A stretch of 64,000 nt of DNA from Bacillota bacterium. GTDB taxonomy: Bacteria; Bacillota; UBA4882; UBA8346. The notes under the pieces are model-generated. The model ran no database searches. It had not been told where the DNA came from and saw only the letters and a list, made by a program, of their open reading frames with translations. Each line of letters starts with the position of its first letter. The stretch's first letter is position 1. The translations under genes were made by a program, and so were the position numbers. The DNA lies in NCBI GenBank assembly GCA_023401925.1, contig JAEXDA010000039.1:1-64000 (forward strand), written 5' to 3'. This document shows positions 41,224-50,048 of the stretch, piece by piece.

Positions 41224-42793
41224 GGTTCATCCCCTCCCCTTCCGACCGTTGATCCCCGTTTTGAGAAATCCCTTTTCTTTTGCCCCGCATGCAAAATACT
41301 AAGACAATTGCTATCGCTACCGCCACCACCGTAATAGCAATCGCATAGTCCATGGCATCCACATAAGCCTGCTTATATACCAAGCCGTATATTACGGAGG
41401 TCGCGGTGCCCCGGGCCTGAGTAGACGAAAAACGGTTAAAAGAAAATACCCCTTGAAGCTGGTTAAATAAATTGACGGCTTGCGAATTAAAGACTGTTAC
41501 CTGTTCTGCAAGCCGGGCATAGTTATTGTTGAGCCGGGCATTCATAGCCATAGTCATAATGGTAATACTAAGGGAACTCATAATTTGACGGATTGTATTC
41601 GACAAGGCCGAGGCCCTACCCACCAGCCTTGGTGGGACCGCATTCATTCCCGCCGTATTAATCGGCATCAAAGCAAGCCCCAGCCCGATTCCCCGGATGA
41701 TCAGCAAAACATTAATCGCTTCCTTACTGGTATTGAGATCAATAAAGGACAATCGATACGAAGCTAGCGCTAAAAGGAACAATCCGGGAAGAGCCAGAGG
41801 TTTGGCCCCTATTTTATCAAAAATATACCCACTGACGGGCATCATAATTCCGGTGGCGATGGCCGATGGAAACATGATGATTCCAGTTTCCAGCGCAGTA
41901 TACCCTCTCATGTTTTGCAGAAAAATCGGGATGATATAGGTCGCTCCCATCAAGGCGAAAGTCGTCACACAACTAATGACTTGGCTGATGGTGAAATCAA
42001 AAATCTTAAATACCCGCAAATCAAGCAACGGGTCCGGATGGGTCAGCTCGTTGGCTACAAATAGCAACAGGCTAAATACGCCTAATGTCAAAAGAAGCGG
42101 GTTCTTGATGTCCCCCCAGTCGATGGTGGAACCTTCTCCCAGGACATAGAGGATACTTACCAGGCCTACCGTGGCAGAGATGAATCCAATCATATCAAAC
42201 CCCTTGATGGGCTTTGTTATGGAAGGTTTTAAAAGAATAATCGCCAATATGACGCAGATGATGCCGATCGGCACATTCACGTAGAAAATTAATCGCCAGT
42301 CAAATTTCTCAATGATATATCCACCCAAAGTCGGTCCGATAGCCGGAGCGGCCATCGAGGCAATGCCCCAAAACCCCAAAGCCATCCCCCGTTCCTCAAT
42401 GGGGATGATTTGATAGATGATGGACATGGCCACCGGCATGATCATTCCTCCGCCCAGGGCCTGAATGACACGGAAAGCGATCATCGAGGAGTTACTCCAG
42501 GAAAGACCGCATAAAAAAGATCCGATGGTAAACATGATCAGAGCATAAATAAAGACCTTTTTGGTTCCGAAAATATCTCCCAGATACCCGGTGAGCGGGA
42601 TGATGGCTCCAAGGGCCAGTGTATACGAGGTCAAGATCCATTTGGCGTCATCGATGGAGACTCCGAAAACCGCCATCAATTTCGGTACGGCAATATTGAC
42701 AATGCTGGAGTCCAAAATCGACATGAAAGTACCGATCACGCATACCAGCAAGGCCATCCATTTATAAGAGGCACCATGCGCTTGTTCTTCCAT
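41204..42793 (-). CDS. EmrB/QacA-type MFS drug exporter
   Basis: 529 residues from ATG 42793 (TAGGAG upstream). This is a DHA2 drug:proton antiporter with 14 predicted helices. Motifs include L-D-S-S-I-V-N-I-A-V-P at helix 1 (motif D1), G-Y-L-G-D-I-F-G-T-K-K after helix 2 (motif A) and G-x-x-x-x-P-x-x-G-G-Y in helix 5 (motif C). It works with the adaptor encoded just upstream at 42804-43457. Confidence 0.93.
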   Translation of the reverse strand: MEEQAHGASYKWMALLVCVIGTFMSILDSSIVNIAVPKLMAVFGVSIDDAKWILTSYTLALGAIIPLTGYLGDIFGTKKVFIYALIMFTIGSFLCGLSWSNSSMIAFRVIQALGGGMIMPVAMSIIYQIIPIEERGMALGFWGIASMAAPAIGPTLGGYIIEKFDWRLIFYVNVPIGIICVILAIILLKPSITKPIKGFDMIGFISATVGLVSILYVLGEGSTIDWGDIKNPLLLTLGVFSLLLFVANELTHPDPLLDLRVFKIFDFTISQVISCVTTFALMGATYIIPIFLQNMRGYTALETGIIMFPSAIATGIMMPVSGYIFDKIGAKPLALPGLFLLALASYRLSFIDLNTSKEAINVLLIIRGIGLGLALMPINTAGMNAVPPRLVGRASALSNTIRQIMSSLSITIMTMAMNARLNNNYARLAEQVTVFNSQAVNLFNQLQGVFSFNRFSSTQARGTATSVIYGLVYKQAYVDAMDYAIAITVVAVAIAIVLVFCMRGKRKGISQNGDQRSEGEGMNHAAVFE

Positions 42794-42803
42794 ATTCAAA
42801 CTC

Positions 42804-43457
42804 CTATTTGATGTGAATTTTGATTACCCCATTGGTGCCTGGCAGCAATTTTTCATTGCGCTGATCCAATTCAATTTTTACCGGTATTTTTTGAACCACT
42901 TTCGTAAAAGTCCCGCTGGTGGAAGAGGGCAGCAAAGAGAAGGTAGAATTGGAAGCCTGCCCTACAAATTTTACTTTTCCGGTAAATTTCGCTCCCGAGA
43001 ACTGATCAATGGTAATGTCCACCAATTGTCCCGGCTGGATCCTGCCGATTTTGGTCTCTTCGATATTAGCATTGACGTATAATTTTTGGGGATCGACCAT
43101 CATCGCCAGGGTTTGGCCGCTTGTTTCAAATTCGCCCACTGTACCCTGTTTCTTCAGGATAATTCCATCAATCGGCGCCCGAATCACCGACTGGTCTACA
43201 TTGGCATCGGAAAGGTTGTTCACTTCTTGTCTTCCCAATATCTGGTCCTTGACGACTTTCTCTCCTTCTTCGGCATTGAATTCAAGGAGCCTTCCGGAGA
43301 TTTGCGGACTCACCCTTACCAGATCACCGGTGATGGTGGCATCCTCGGTCGAAACAAAATAAGTATTGTTATACCAGTAATACAACACGATACCGGCTAA
43401 TGCGAGAACCATGACTGCACTTATAGTAACCAGTAATATCTTACGTTTCCCATCCAT
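42804..43457 (-). CDS. EmrA-like adaptor without coiled-coil hairpin
   Basis: 217 residues from ATG 43457 (GGGTGA upstream); a GTG at 43469 is possible. It has an N-terminal membrane anchor, then S-T-E-D-A-T-I-T-G-D-L-V-R-V-S-P-Q-I-S-G, which is typical of EmrA, and a lipoyl/beta-barrel core with I-R-A-P-I-D-G-I-I. The long alpha-helical hairpin of E. coli EmrA is replaced by about a dozen residues, so it could not reach a TolC channel. Short forms like this occur in Bacillota. Confidence 0.88.
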   Translation of the reverse strand: MDGKRKILLVTISAVMVLALAGIVLYYWYNNTYFVSTEDATITGDLVRVSPQISGRLLEFNAEEGEKVVKDQILGRQEVNNLSDANVDQSVIRAPIDGIILKKQGTVGEFETSGQTLAMMVDPQKLYVNANIEETKIGRIQPGQLVDITIDQFSGAKFTGKVKFVGQASNSTFSLLPSSTSGTFTKVVQKIPVKIELDQRNEKLLPGTNGVIKIHIK

Positions 43458-43560
43458 TTTTTCTTTCACCCTGTCTCTATTTTTATAAAGCTACCTTTGA
43501 AAGCTCCTGCCTCATATATCAGCTCTGTTTTTAATCCGGACCTGTCTGAATAATCAAAAA

Positions 43561-43587
43561 TTCGTATACGAACAATTCGTAAACGAA
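43561..43587. promoter_or_regulatory. Paired MarR-type operators
   Basis: The perfect 12-base palindrome TTCGTATACGAA (43561-43572) is followed 15 bases later by TTCGTAAACGAA (43576-43587), the same palindrome except for one centre base. They lie directly downstream of the promoter -10 and cover the transcription start of the efflux operon, an ideal repressor position. Confidence 0.8.
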
Positions 43588-43591
43588 TTTT

Positions 43592-43620
43592 ATATTACTA
43601 CTTTATTCCCCGATTGTCAA
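43592..43620 (-). promoter_or_regulatory. Promoter of the efflux operon
   Basis: On the minus strand, TTGACA (43615-43620) and TAATAT (43592-43597) have a 17-base spacer, about 135 bases upstream of the adaptor start. The MarR-type palindromes follow immediately. Confidence 0.85.
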
Positions 43621-43692
43621 CTTTAGCTGGCATAGAGATATTTAACCTCATTTTCTCCATCCGACCTGTGAACAAAGCCCAGATATAAAAAA

Positions 43693-43708
43693 AACGCCCT
43701 CCGGCGTT
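43693..43708 (-). terminator. Minus-strand terminator
   Basis: AACGCC (43693-43698) pairs with GGCGTT (43703-43708) around a 4-base loop, and eight T residues follow on the minus strand. It would stop transcripts arriving from the esterase pseudogene before the efflux promoter. Confidence 0.75.
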
Positions 43709-43784
43709 CCTACGGCAAAAACCTCAATCCTGTTTCATCCCGTCTATATTCTCCCATTTGGTTTGATATAGTCTTCTTTATAAA

Positions 43785-43852
43785 AAGAATTGTGAAAAGG
43801 CAAGGTATCTGTATTTGCGTTCTGTTCGAAAAAGAGCTTTTTCACAATTCTT
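43785..43852. repeat. 14-bp perfect inverted repeat with 40-base spacer
   Basis: AAGAATTGTGAAAA (43785-43798) is exactly complementary to 43839-43852. The arms could form a long stem or be the ends of a tiny inserted element. No gene lies inside. The rest of 43709-44066 shows nothing I can name. Confidence 0.55.
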
Positions 43853-44066
43853 CTATGAGCCCGGAAAAAGCCGCTGACCGAAAATATCCATCCGGCTATC
43901 TCTTACTGCAAATGGTGGCGGAGAACACCCAACAATATAACTGGGCAAATGATCGTACCTGAAATCAATTGGTACCGTTTGAAGGTAATCGATTCATAGG
44001 AAAATGCCCCCTGGATCGATTAAACTTAATAGCGTTTCTAAATGCATTCGCCGTTTTTAAAAAAAC

Positions 44067-45175
44067 TTAATTGTCTATTGTGCAAGCAGTTCCATTTAAA
44101 GTAAACTCATTGGGTTTGGCATTGGAACCGCTGTAAGAGATATTAAACCCCAAGTTAATACTGGCGCCGGCGGGGATCGTCCCATTATAGGTCATACTCT
44201 TTGCGGATATGTTGGAACCGTTTTGGGTATAAGAAGCATTCCACATATTGGTTATTTTTTGATTGCCGGAATATGACCAATTCAAGGTCCAACCATTCAC
44301 CGCGTTGTTACTGTTGTTTTTAATCGTGATACTGATTGTAGCACCATTTCCCCAATCATTCAGAATATTATAACTCACCACAAAACCGTTCGTTATCGGC
44401 GTCGGAGTGGGAGTTACGGTAGGAGTCGGGGTAATGGTAGGCGTAGGAGTAGGTGTAGGATTGATCAGGGACTTCAGAACCGATATCGTGCTATTGTACC
44501 AAATAACAGCTATCTTGCTATAACCGGAGGGAGTGAGATGTAAATTATCCGAATAAATATCGGAACTCAATAAGGTGGCATCACTAAGTTTAACCAAATA
44601 TACATGTTTGCCCGCACTCGCTTTTGAACTAACAATCCCAGGAATTGCCGCGATATACTGCTCTATCTTATCGTGAATCGAATTACTGGCGGGCAAATGG
44701 TAATAATCCGCTACAAATAATATTGGATTCGGTTTACGATTCGTAATCTGGTCAATGAGCGAACTAAGCCCGCTGGTATTCGGCGCTCCGAATACGACAT
44801 CATTTCCGCCGATCCAAAGCAACATAACATCGGGATTGTAGGTATCAAGCCAACTGTTGACGTTACTTGCCACTTGGGAAATGTCCACCCGGAATGCCCC
44901 TCATGGTTTTTATCCGCTAAACCGCTCGGTCCGCCGCTCTGTGAACCGACAAAATCAACCGAAAGACCCGCATTTATATAATAGCTATATAAGTCGGTAC
45001 GATAAGCTCCCATATTGGGATCTCCTATACCTGCAGTGACAGAGTCGCCACAGGGCATAATTTTTATTGTCTGGGCTGCATAGGAAATAGACGTTCTCTC
45101 GCCTATGCCTATGTTGCTAAAGTGTACCAATGCAATAACAAATACAATGAGCAGAATAGATCGATATTTGGACAT
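44067..45175 (-). pseudogene. Secreted CE3-type SGNH esterase with CBM2, frameshifted
   Basis: A signal peptide is followed by M-P-C-G-D-S-V-T-A-G (nucleophile Ser), A-Y-R-T-D-L-Y, V-D-F-V-G-S-Q-S-G-G-P and H-E-G-H-S-G-W, the pattern of carbohydrate esterase family 3 acetyl-xylan esterases. At 44885-44891 the frame breaks. The continuation in another frame has W-I-G-G-N-D (oxyanion Asn) and D-N-L-H-L-T-P-S-G-Y (catalytic Asp and His). A Pro-Thr linker and a C-terminal family 2 cellulose-binding module (N-G-W-T-L-N-W, I-T-N-M-W-N-A) follow. Loss of a 7-base repeat of the GGGTGG type would explain the shift. It is inactive unless the sequence is in error. Confidence 0.82.
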
Positions 45176-45711
45176 CTTTATCATTCTTCCATTTTTGTTA
45201 AATATCGGGACCGTCCCTGTTCAAAGAATATTACATTTGTTATGAATTGTCAACATTTTTATATAAAGTAATATTTTTCCATATAATGAATGTGGAACCC
45301 TTGTTAGAGGAAAAACCAAAGGTTAATTCGCATGATAAGGAAATTTTCCCATCAACCGATGATCGAAACCATTTCAGCAATTGTTTATTCTTTCAATCAA
45401 TCGCCCGAGTCATTTTTTCAGCCGGGACATTTAGGCTGAAGGCTTTTAGCATTCCATTTTTCATCATAGGTTTCATTGGCACACTTTCGGTGAAGTCCTT
45501 GCATCCGGAAAAGTTTTGAAAGTAATAAAAACCCGGGGATTCTTTGCAAAAAATCAAGAATTTTAACCAAAATTGAATATGTCCACAGGTTTTTTTAAGA
45601 TTTGTTTTATCTACCGGCAGGTAAAATAAGCGACAAAAACGAATTGGGATAATCAATGGAAGTGGTTGTCCAAATCCATTTAATGACTGCTGAGACTAAT
45701 GGAGTAGAGAA
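45176..45711. other. Intergenic region, nothing supported
   Basis: About 535 bases between the esterase and udk. Overlapping open frames occur on both strands (45247-45519 and 45393-45656) without ribosome sites. The minus frame has a protein-like run (C-K-D-F-T-E-S-V-P-M-K-P-M-M-K-N-G-M-L-K-A) that may be a mobile-element remnant. No promoter for udk could be fixed. Confidence 0.35.
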
Positions 45712-46338
45712 ATGTTAATTATCGGAATAACCGGAGGAACCGGTTCGGGGAAATCCACTGTGGCCGAGGCTCTTCAAAGAGAACTCGGTTCGAGTAATGT
45801 GGCCTTAATCTCCCAAGACTCTTATTATGCGGATTTAGCTGATTTGCCCTTTGAAGAACGGGCCAAACGGAATTACGACCATCCCGATGCCTTTGAAAAT
45901 AATCTTTTAATTAAACACCTTAATCAAATCCGGAGGGGTAAAACCATTGAAGTTCCGGTATACGATTTTTCGCAACACGCCCGGACTTCAAAGAAGATCC
46001 CGGTATCTCCCCACCCGGTCATTGTGGTGGAAGGAATTTTAATTCTGACCGAACCGGTGCTGCGAAACACATTTGATATTAAGGTTTATGTGGATACTGA
46101 TGCCGACACCCGGGTGATCCGCCGGATCACCCGGGATATTAAAGAACGCGGCCGCAGCTTGGACTCAGTTTGCGATCAATATCTAAATACGGTCAAACCA
46201 ATGCACGAAGCCTTCATCGAACCGTCCAAACGCTATGCGGATATCATCATTCCCGTGGGCGGCCATAACACTGTCGCCCTGAGCCTGTTAGTATCGAGGA
46301 TCGAAAGTTATATAAAAAGTATAGAAACCAGTGAGTAA
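45712..46338 (+). CDS. udk: Uridine kinase
   Basis: 208-residue uridine/cytidine kinase of the pyrimidine salvage pathway, forming UMP or CMP from the nucleoside. The Walker A is G-G-T-G-S-G-K-S (8-15). The substrate region has D-S-Y-Y, N-Y-D-H-P-D-A-F and P-x-Y-D-F, and the lid has R-R-I-T-R-D-I-K-E-R-G-R. It is the only long plus-strand housekeeping gene in the right half and appears monocistronic. Confidence 0.95.
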   Translation: MLIIGITGGTGSGKSTVAEALQRELGSSNVALISQDSYYADLADLPFEERAKRNYDHPDAFENNLLIKHLNQIRRGKTIEVPVYDFSQHARTSKKIPVSPHPVIVVEGILILTEPVLRNTFDIKVYVDTDADTRVIRRITRDIKERGRSLDSVCDQYLNTVKPMHEAFIEPSKRYADIIIPVGGHNTVALSLLVSRIESYIKSIETSE

Positions 46339-46382
46339 CCTAGTAAATTGTTCTATAGTTTCCCGTGCAAATTGAAGTTTCT

Positions 46383-47219
46383 TCAACCGCTTACCAGGTT
46401 GATTTTTTCTTTTACAACCTCTGTAATGGCCTTCATGGACGGTTCAAAAATCTTCCGGGGATCGAACATTTCCGGATTTTCCCCTAGGGTATGACGGATT
46501 GATTGAACTTGCGCGACCGCCAAATCAGTCCATACATTCAATTTTCGGATCCCCAACCGAACGCTTTTGCGCACCATATCGTCGGGCAAATTGGAACCGC
46601 CATGCAATACCAGCGGGATATCGATGATTGCCTTAATTTTTTCCAACAGCTCAAAATTCAGTTGGGGTTCTTCCCGGTAAAGTCCATGGGAAGTCCCTAT
46701 GGCCACCGCGAAGCAATCAATCCCGGTTTCCATCACGAACTTGGCGGCTTCCTCCGGGTCGGTCATTGTTTCTTCCGCTCGTTTAACATCAATATTACCC
46801 TCTTTGCCGCCAACCCGTCCCAGCTCCGCTTCTACTGAAACTCCCGCCGCATGGGCCACTTTCACAACTTCTTGGGTGACTCGCAGATTTTCTTCAAATG
46901 GTAACTTGGAAGCATCGATCATGACTGACGAAAAGCCGTATTTAATCGCTTGAACGATTGTATCAAAGTGGGTACAATGATCCAAATGGAAAGCTACCGG
47001 AACTTTTGACTTTTCAGCCGCCACTTTTCCCAAAGCGGATATATATTCCAAACCGGCATATTTTAATCCGCCTTCGGTCACCATCAAAATAACCGGGGCG
47101 TTTAGCTCCTCGGCTCCTGCCATAATGGCTTTTACATATTCCAAATTGATAAAATCAAAAGCGCAAACCGCCCCCGGCCGATCAGTACTCAATAAATCCC
47201 CAAGCGGGACAAGGCTCAT
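46383..47219 (-). CDS. Class II fructose/tagatose-bisphosphate aldolase
   Basis: 278-residue zinc-dependent aldolase of the FbaA/GatY/KbaY family, splitting a ketohexose bisphosphate into dihydroxyacetone phosphate and glyceraldehyde 3-phosphate. The metal-binding H-L-D-H is at 78-81. V-E-A-E-L-G-R-V-G-G is present, followed by G-T-S-H-G and L-H-G-G-S-N-L-P. Similarity to the tagatose type is suggested by context: it follows a PfkB kinase and an AgaS-like SIS gene. Substrate stereochemistry cannot be fixed from motifs. Confidence 0.9.
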   Translation of the reverse strand: MSLVPLGDLLSTDRPGAVCAFDFINLEYVKAIMAGAEELNAPVILMVTEGGLKYAGLEYISALGKVAAEKSKVPVAFHLDHCTHFDTIVQAIKYGFSSVMIDASKLPFEENLRVTQEVVKVAHAAGVSVEAELGRVGGKEGNIDVKRAEETMTDPEEAAKFVMETGIDCFAVAIGTSHGLYREEPQLNFELLEKIKAIIDIPLVLHGGSNLPDDMVRKSVRLGIRKLNVWTDLAVAQVQSIRHTLGENPEMFDPRKIFEPSMKAITEVVKEKINLVSG

Positions 47220-47496
47220 TGGACTTTCCTCCTTAATTCCAATTCATATTTTTTTAAGCCGCAGGCAAAAGCATAGGAAGAGGTAACTCCCATAATTTTA
47301 TGACGAATCAGACTCCATTTTAATGCAAAATCGCCTTCCCAAACACAAAGATCAATGCGACTCTACTATGAAAATAAAACTTTGCCCGTTTAGGGTGTAT
47401 CCTTCGGCCGTTTTATTTTCATTGATTTTTATGGCAGCCCATTTGGGGGGGCTCTCATGCGTGTTACCTTAAAAATCGCCTATCCATGGATTTGAG

Positions 47497-48420
47497 TTAT
47501 CGAGCCTGCAAAATGTCGGAAGGTAAGTCTGTCCAACGGGGTTGACCCTGGATACCACCTGCTGCAGTTGTATTCATGGCTCCGCAATAACTACCCAAGC
47601 GCAAAGCTTTTTCAACGGAGAATCCGCTAAGATAACCTTTTAAAAAACCAGCATCAAAACTGTCACCAGCACCTACTCCATCCACATACCGAATAGGAAA
47701 GGCAGGCACACTCCAAATTTTGTCTCCTTGACGAGCGATGGAACCTAAACTGCCCCTTTTTACCACGACTAACGGCACTATCTTGGACATCTTTTCCAAA
47801 GCGCGGTCGAAGTCGTCAATACCCGAAATGGCTATCAGTTCATTTTCGTTCGGCATAAAAATATCTGTCAATTCTAAGATTTTATTTACTCCATCCCACT
47901 TCTCTTCGGGATCCCAATTTGTGTCAATACTCACCGTTAAACCCAATCTCCGAGCCGTTGTTAATATTTGGGGAAAGTAGGTTTTTAAATTGGTCAATAA
48001 AAAATAACTTCCCACATGAATATGTCTTGCCTTTGCCAGAAATGTTTCAGTTACACGCTCAAAGGGCATTGCCGTTATACCAGCCTGATCGGTCAAAATC
48101 GCCCGATCGTTCCCCCGGCAAAGCGCAAAGCTGGCGGCGGTTCTAAAGCCCTTTCTCATCTCTACCAAGCTGACATCAACTCCAGCTTCGGATAAACGGG
48201 ATAACATAAAACGGCCGAACAAATCCTCACCCATGACTCCCGCCACTGCTGTACGAAGCTGAAGTTTTGCTGCCTGGCAGGCAAAGATTGGGCAAGAACC
48301 GCCCAATTCCAGTAAATATCCGGAAATCATTTTTTCTTTCTGGCCAAATTCGGGATCAGCATCGGCTAAAACCAAGTCAACATTGAGATCAGCCAATGTT
48401 AGGACATCAAATTCAGGCAT
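47497..48420 (-). CDS. PfkB-family sugar kinase
   Basis: 307-residue ribokinase-fold kinase. The N-terminal substrate region has G-G-S-C-P-I-F-A. The ATP-site signature G-V-G-A-G-D-S-F-D-A-G (249-259) contains the catalytic base Asp253. In the operon it could phosphorylate tagatose 6-phosphate, an amino sugar, or a glycated amino acid in the manner of FrlD. The SIS, importer and GntR genes upstream allow either reading. Confidence 0.88.
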   Translation of the reverse strand: MPEFDVLTLADLNVDLVLADADPEFGQKEKMISGYLLELGGSCPIFACQAAKLQLRTAVAGVMGEDLFGRFMLSRLSEAGVDVSLVEMRKGFRTAASFALCRGNDRAILTDQAGITAMPFERVTETFLAKARHIHVGSYFLLTNLKTYFPQILTTARRLGLTVSIDTNWDPEEKWDGVNKILELTDIFMPNENELIAISGIDDFDRALEKMSKIVPLVVVKRGSLGSIARQGDKIWSVPAFPIRYVDGVGAGDSFDAGFLKGYLSGFSVEKALRLGSYCGAMNTTAAGGIQGQPRWTDLPSDILQAR

Positions 48421-48524
48421 TCTCTGATCACCTCCTGGCGTTTACTATTCTTCAAATAAGCATCAAACAGAAACTTACTATGAATTCCGAAAAATTGCTT
48501 CCCACATGATTTTATGACAAAAAA

Positions 48525-48636
48525 GGGCTGTCCCAAAAGGAATTTAATGATTAAGATATAAAATATAACAAACTTTGCCTTTTAACCATGTTTATATTGC
48601 ATATCTTATTTTTTTAAAATACTTTTTAGACAGCCC
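48525..48636. mobile_element. 112-bp MITE-like element
   Basis: Terminal inverted repeats of about 23 bases (19 identical), starting GGGCTGTC at 48525 and ending GACAGCCC at 48636, flank an AT-rich, non-coding centre. This is the form of a miniature inverted-repeat element mobilised by an unlinked transposase. A related single end (AGGCTGTCTAAAAAGC) occurs at 54884. No target duplication is visible. Confidence 0.65.
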
Positions 48637-48672
48637 ATTCATCAAGCATTCGAATAATTATTTCCTAAAAAA

Positions 48673-49962
48673 TCATCTACTTAATTTTTTACCATCAACA
48701 ACTTTACCATTTAAAAAACCAGCGATATCGTCCGCAGCTGCTTTCGGTGTGCGCGAACCCAACATGGCTTGTTGAATAGCCACGATGGTCTTTTGTACTA
48801 ATTCATCATACCATTCAACCAACGGAAGCGGTTTGGCAACCTGCGACTGTTGTCCAAATTGTTTCCAATATGGATATTTCTTGAGCAACTGATCATCCTT
48901 ATACAGATCATTGAACAACGGTAAACTTCCGATTTCCATTGCCCGCTCTTTATCTTTTTCTTTGGAAATCATGAATTGAATGTATTTCCATGCTAAATCG
49001 CGATTCTTACTGTTCCTTGGAATCGAAAAAGCTTCCGGTAAAGTTAGGGTTGTCTGTAATGAAGTCGTTTTCCCGGGAAGCCAAGGCGCTACTTCAATTT
49101 GTCCCACAACTTTGGACTTCTTGGGATCATTTGCATAATTAAACGTACTTGGCGGTCCTTGAAAGAAGAAAGCGCTTGAACCTCGATAAAATAAATCGGC
49201 CGCCGCTTCTTGGGAAAGAGTGGTACTTGATGGATTAACCAGTTTTTCCTTTTTAATCATATCCACCATAAAGGTGATTGCATCCAATGAAGGAGACTGG
49301 TTAATGGTAATTTGATCCTTATGATTAAAATAATTACCACCATAACTATAAAGATAAAATGCAACGGAGTTTGCCAGAGCCCATTCTTGATTCCAATACT
49401 CAGCGATGGGATATTCACAAATACCCGCTTTTTTAAGTGCTTTCGCTTGGGTTACTACCTCGGCCCAAGTTTTTGGCGGCGCCTTGAAACCGGCTTTTTG
49501 CAGTAATGTTTTGTTATAAAAGAAGAAACGGGTGTCATTATTCCAAGGAATCCCCAATAATTTCCCATTTCGCGTGAATGTACTCACCAGTCCCGGCATT
49601 AAACTGTTTATATATTGTTTATCGGCAATATCATTAAGGGGGCTTACCCAGCCAGTTGCGGCAAATTTGGCGACCCAGCCGTTATCAAATTCGATAACGT
49701 CGTAGGAACTTCCGCCAGCTGCCAAGTCGGTTAAAACTTTATCGGCAACTTCATCCCAGGACATCTGAATGAACTCTACTTGAACTCCAGTTTTTGACTC
49801 AAACTCTTTGGTCTGCTTTTCCCAAATACCAATTAAATCCATTTCATGTCTCGGCATAATCACGGTTATCTTTGAAGCCGCATGGGCTATAATGGTTCCG
49901 CTGAGGCAAAAGCCGACTAAAGTCACTAATAACAATAACATTGTCATTTTACGTTTCATCAT
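48673..49962 (-). CDS. Extracellular sugar-binding protein (importer 4)
   Basis: 429 residues, family 1 solute-binding protein. The Sec signal peptide spans roughly residues 1-29 (core L-L-L-L-V-T-L-V-G, cleavage near A-H-A-A); its one cysteine is not in a lipobox. Ligand-domain blocks include F-E-F/I-D-N-G-W-V and I-P-W-N-N-D-T-R. Unlike in the other importer operons, its gene follows the two permeases. The ligand is probably an amino sugar or glycated compound. Confidence 0.9.
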   Translation of the reverse strand: MMKRKMTMLLLLVTLVGFCLSGTIIAHAASKITVIMPRHEMDLIGIWEKQTKEFESKTGVQVEFIQMSWDEVADKVLTDLAAGGSSYDVIEFDNGWVAKFAATGWVSPLNDIADKQYINSLMPGLVSTFTRNGKLLGIPWNNDTRFFFYNKTLLQKAGFKAPPKTWAEVVTQAKALKKAGICEYPIAEYWNQEWALANSVAFYLYSYGGNYFNHKDQITINQSPSLDAITFMVDMIKKEKLVNPSSTTLSQEAAADLFYRGSSAFFFQGPPSTFNYANDPKKSKVVGQIEVAPWLPGKTTSLQTTLTLPEAFSIPRNSKNRDLAWKYIQFMISKEKDKERAMEIGSLPLFNDLYKDDQLLKKYPYWKQFGQQSQVAKPLPLVEWYDELVQKTIVAIQQAMLGSRTPKAAADDIAGFLNGKVVDGKKLSR

Positions 49963-50048
49963 ATCGCTCCTTTTAGTTTTTTATGGGTCCGGACTTATGT
50001 GAAATTACCATCCACCTCCTTCACTACAAACAAACTCTTTATTGGCTA

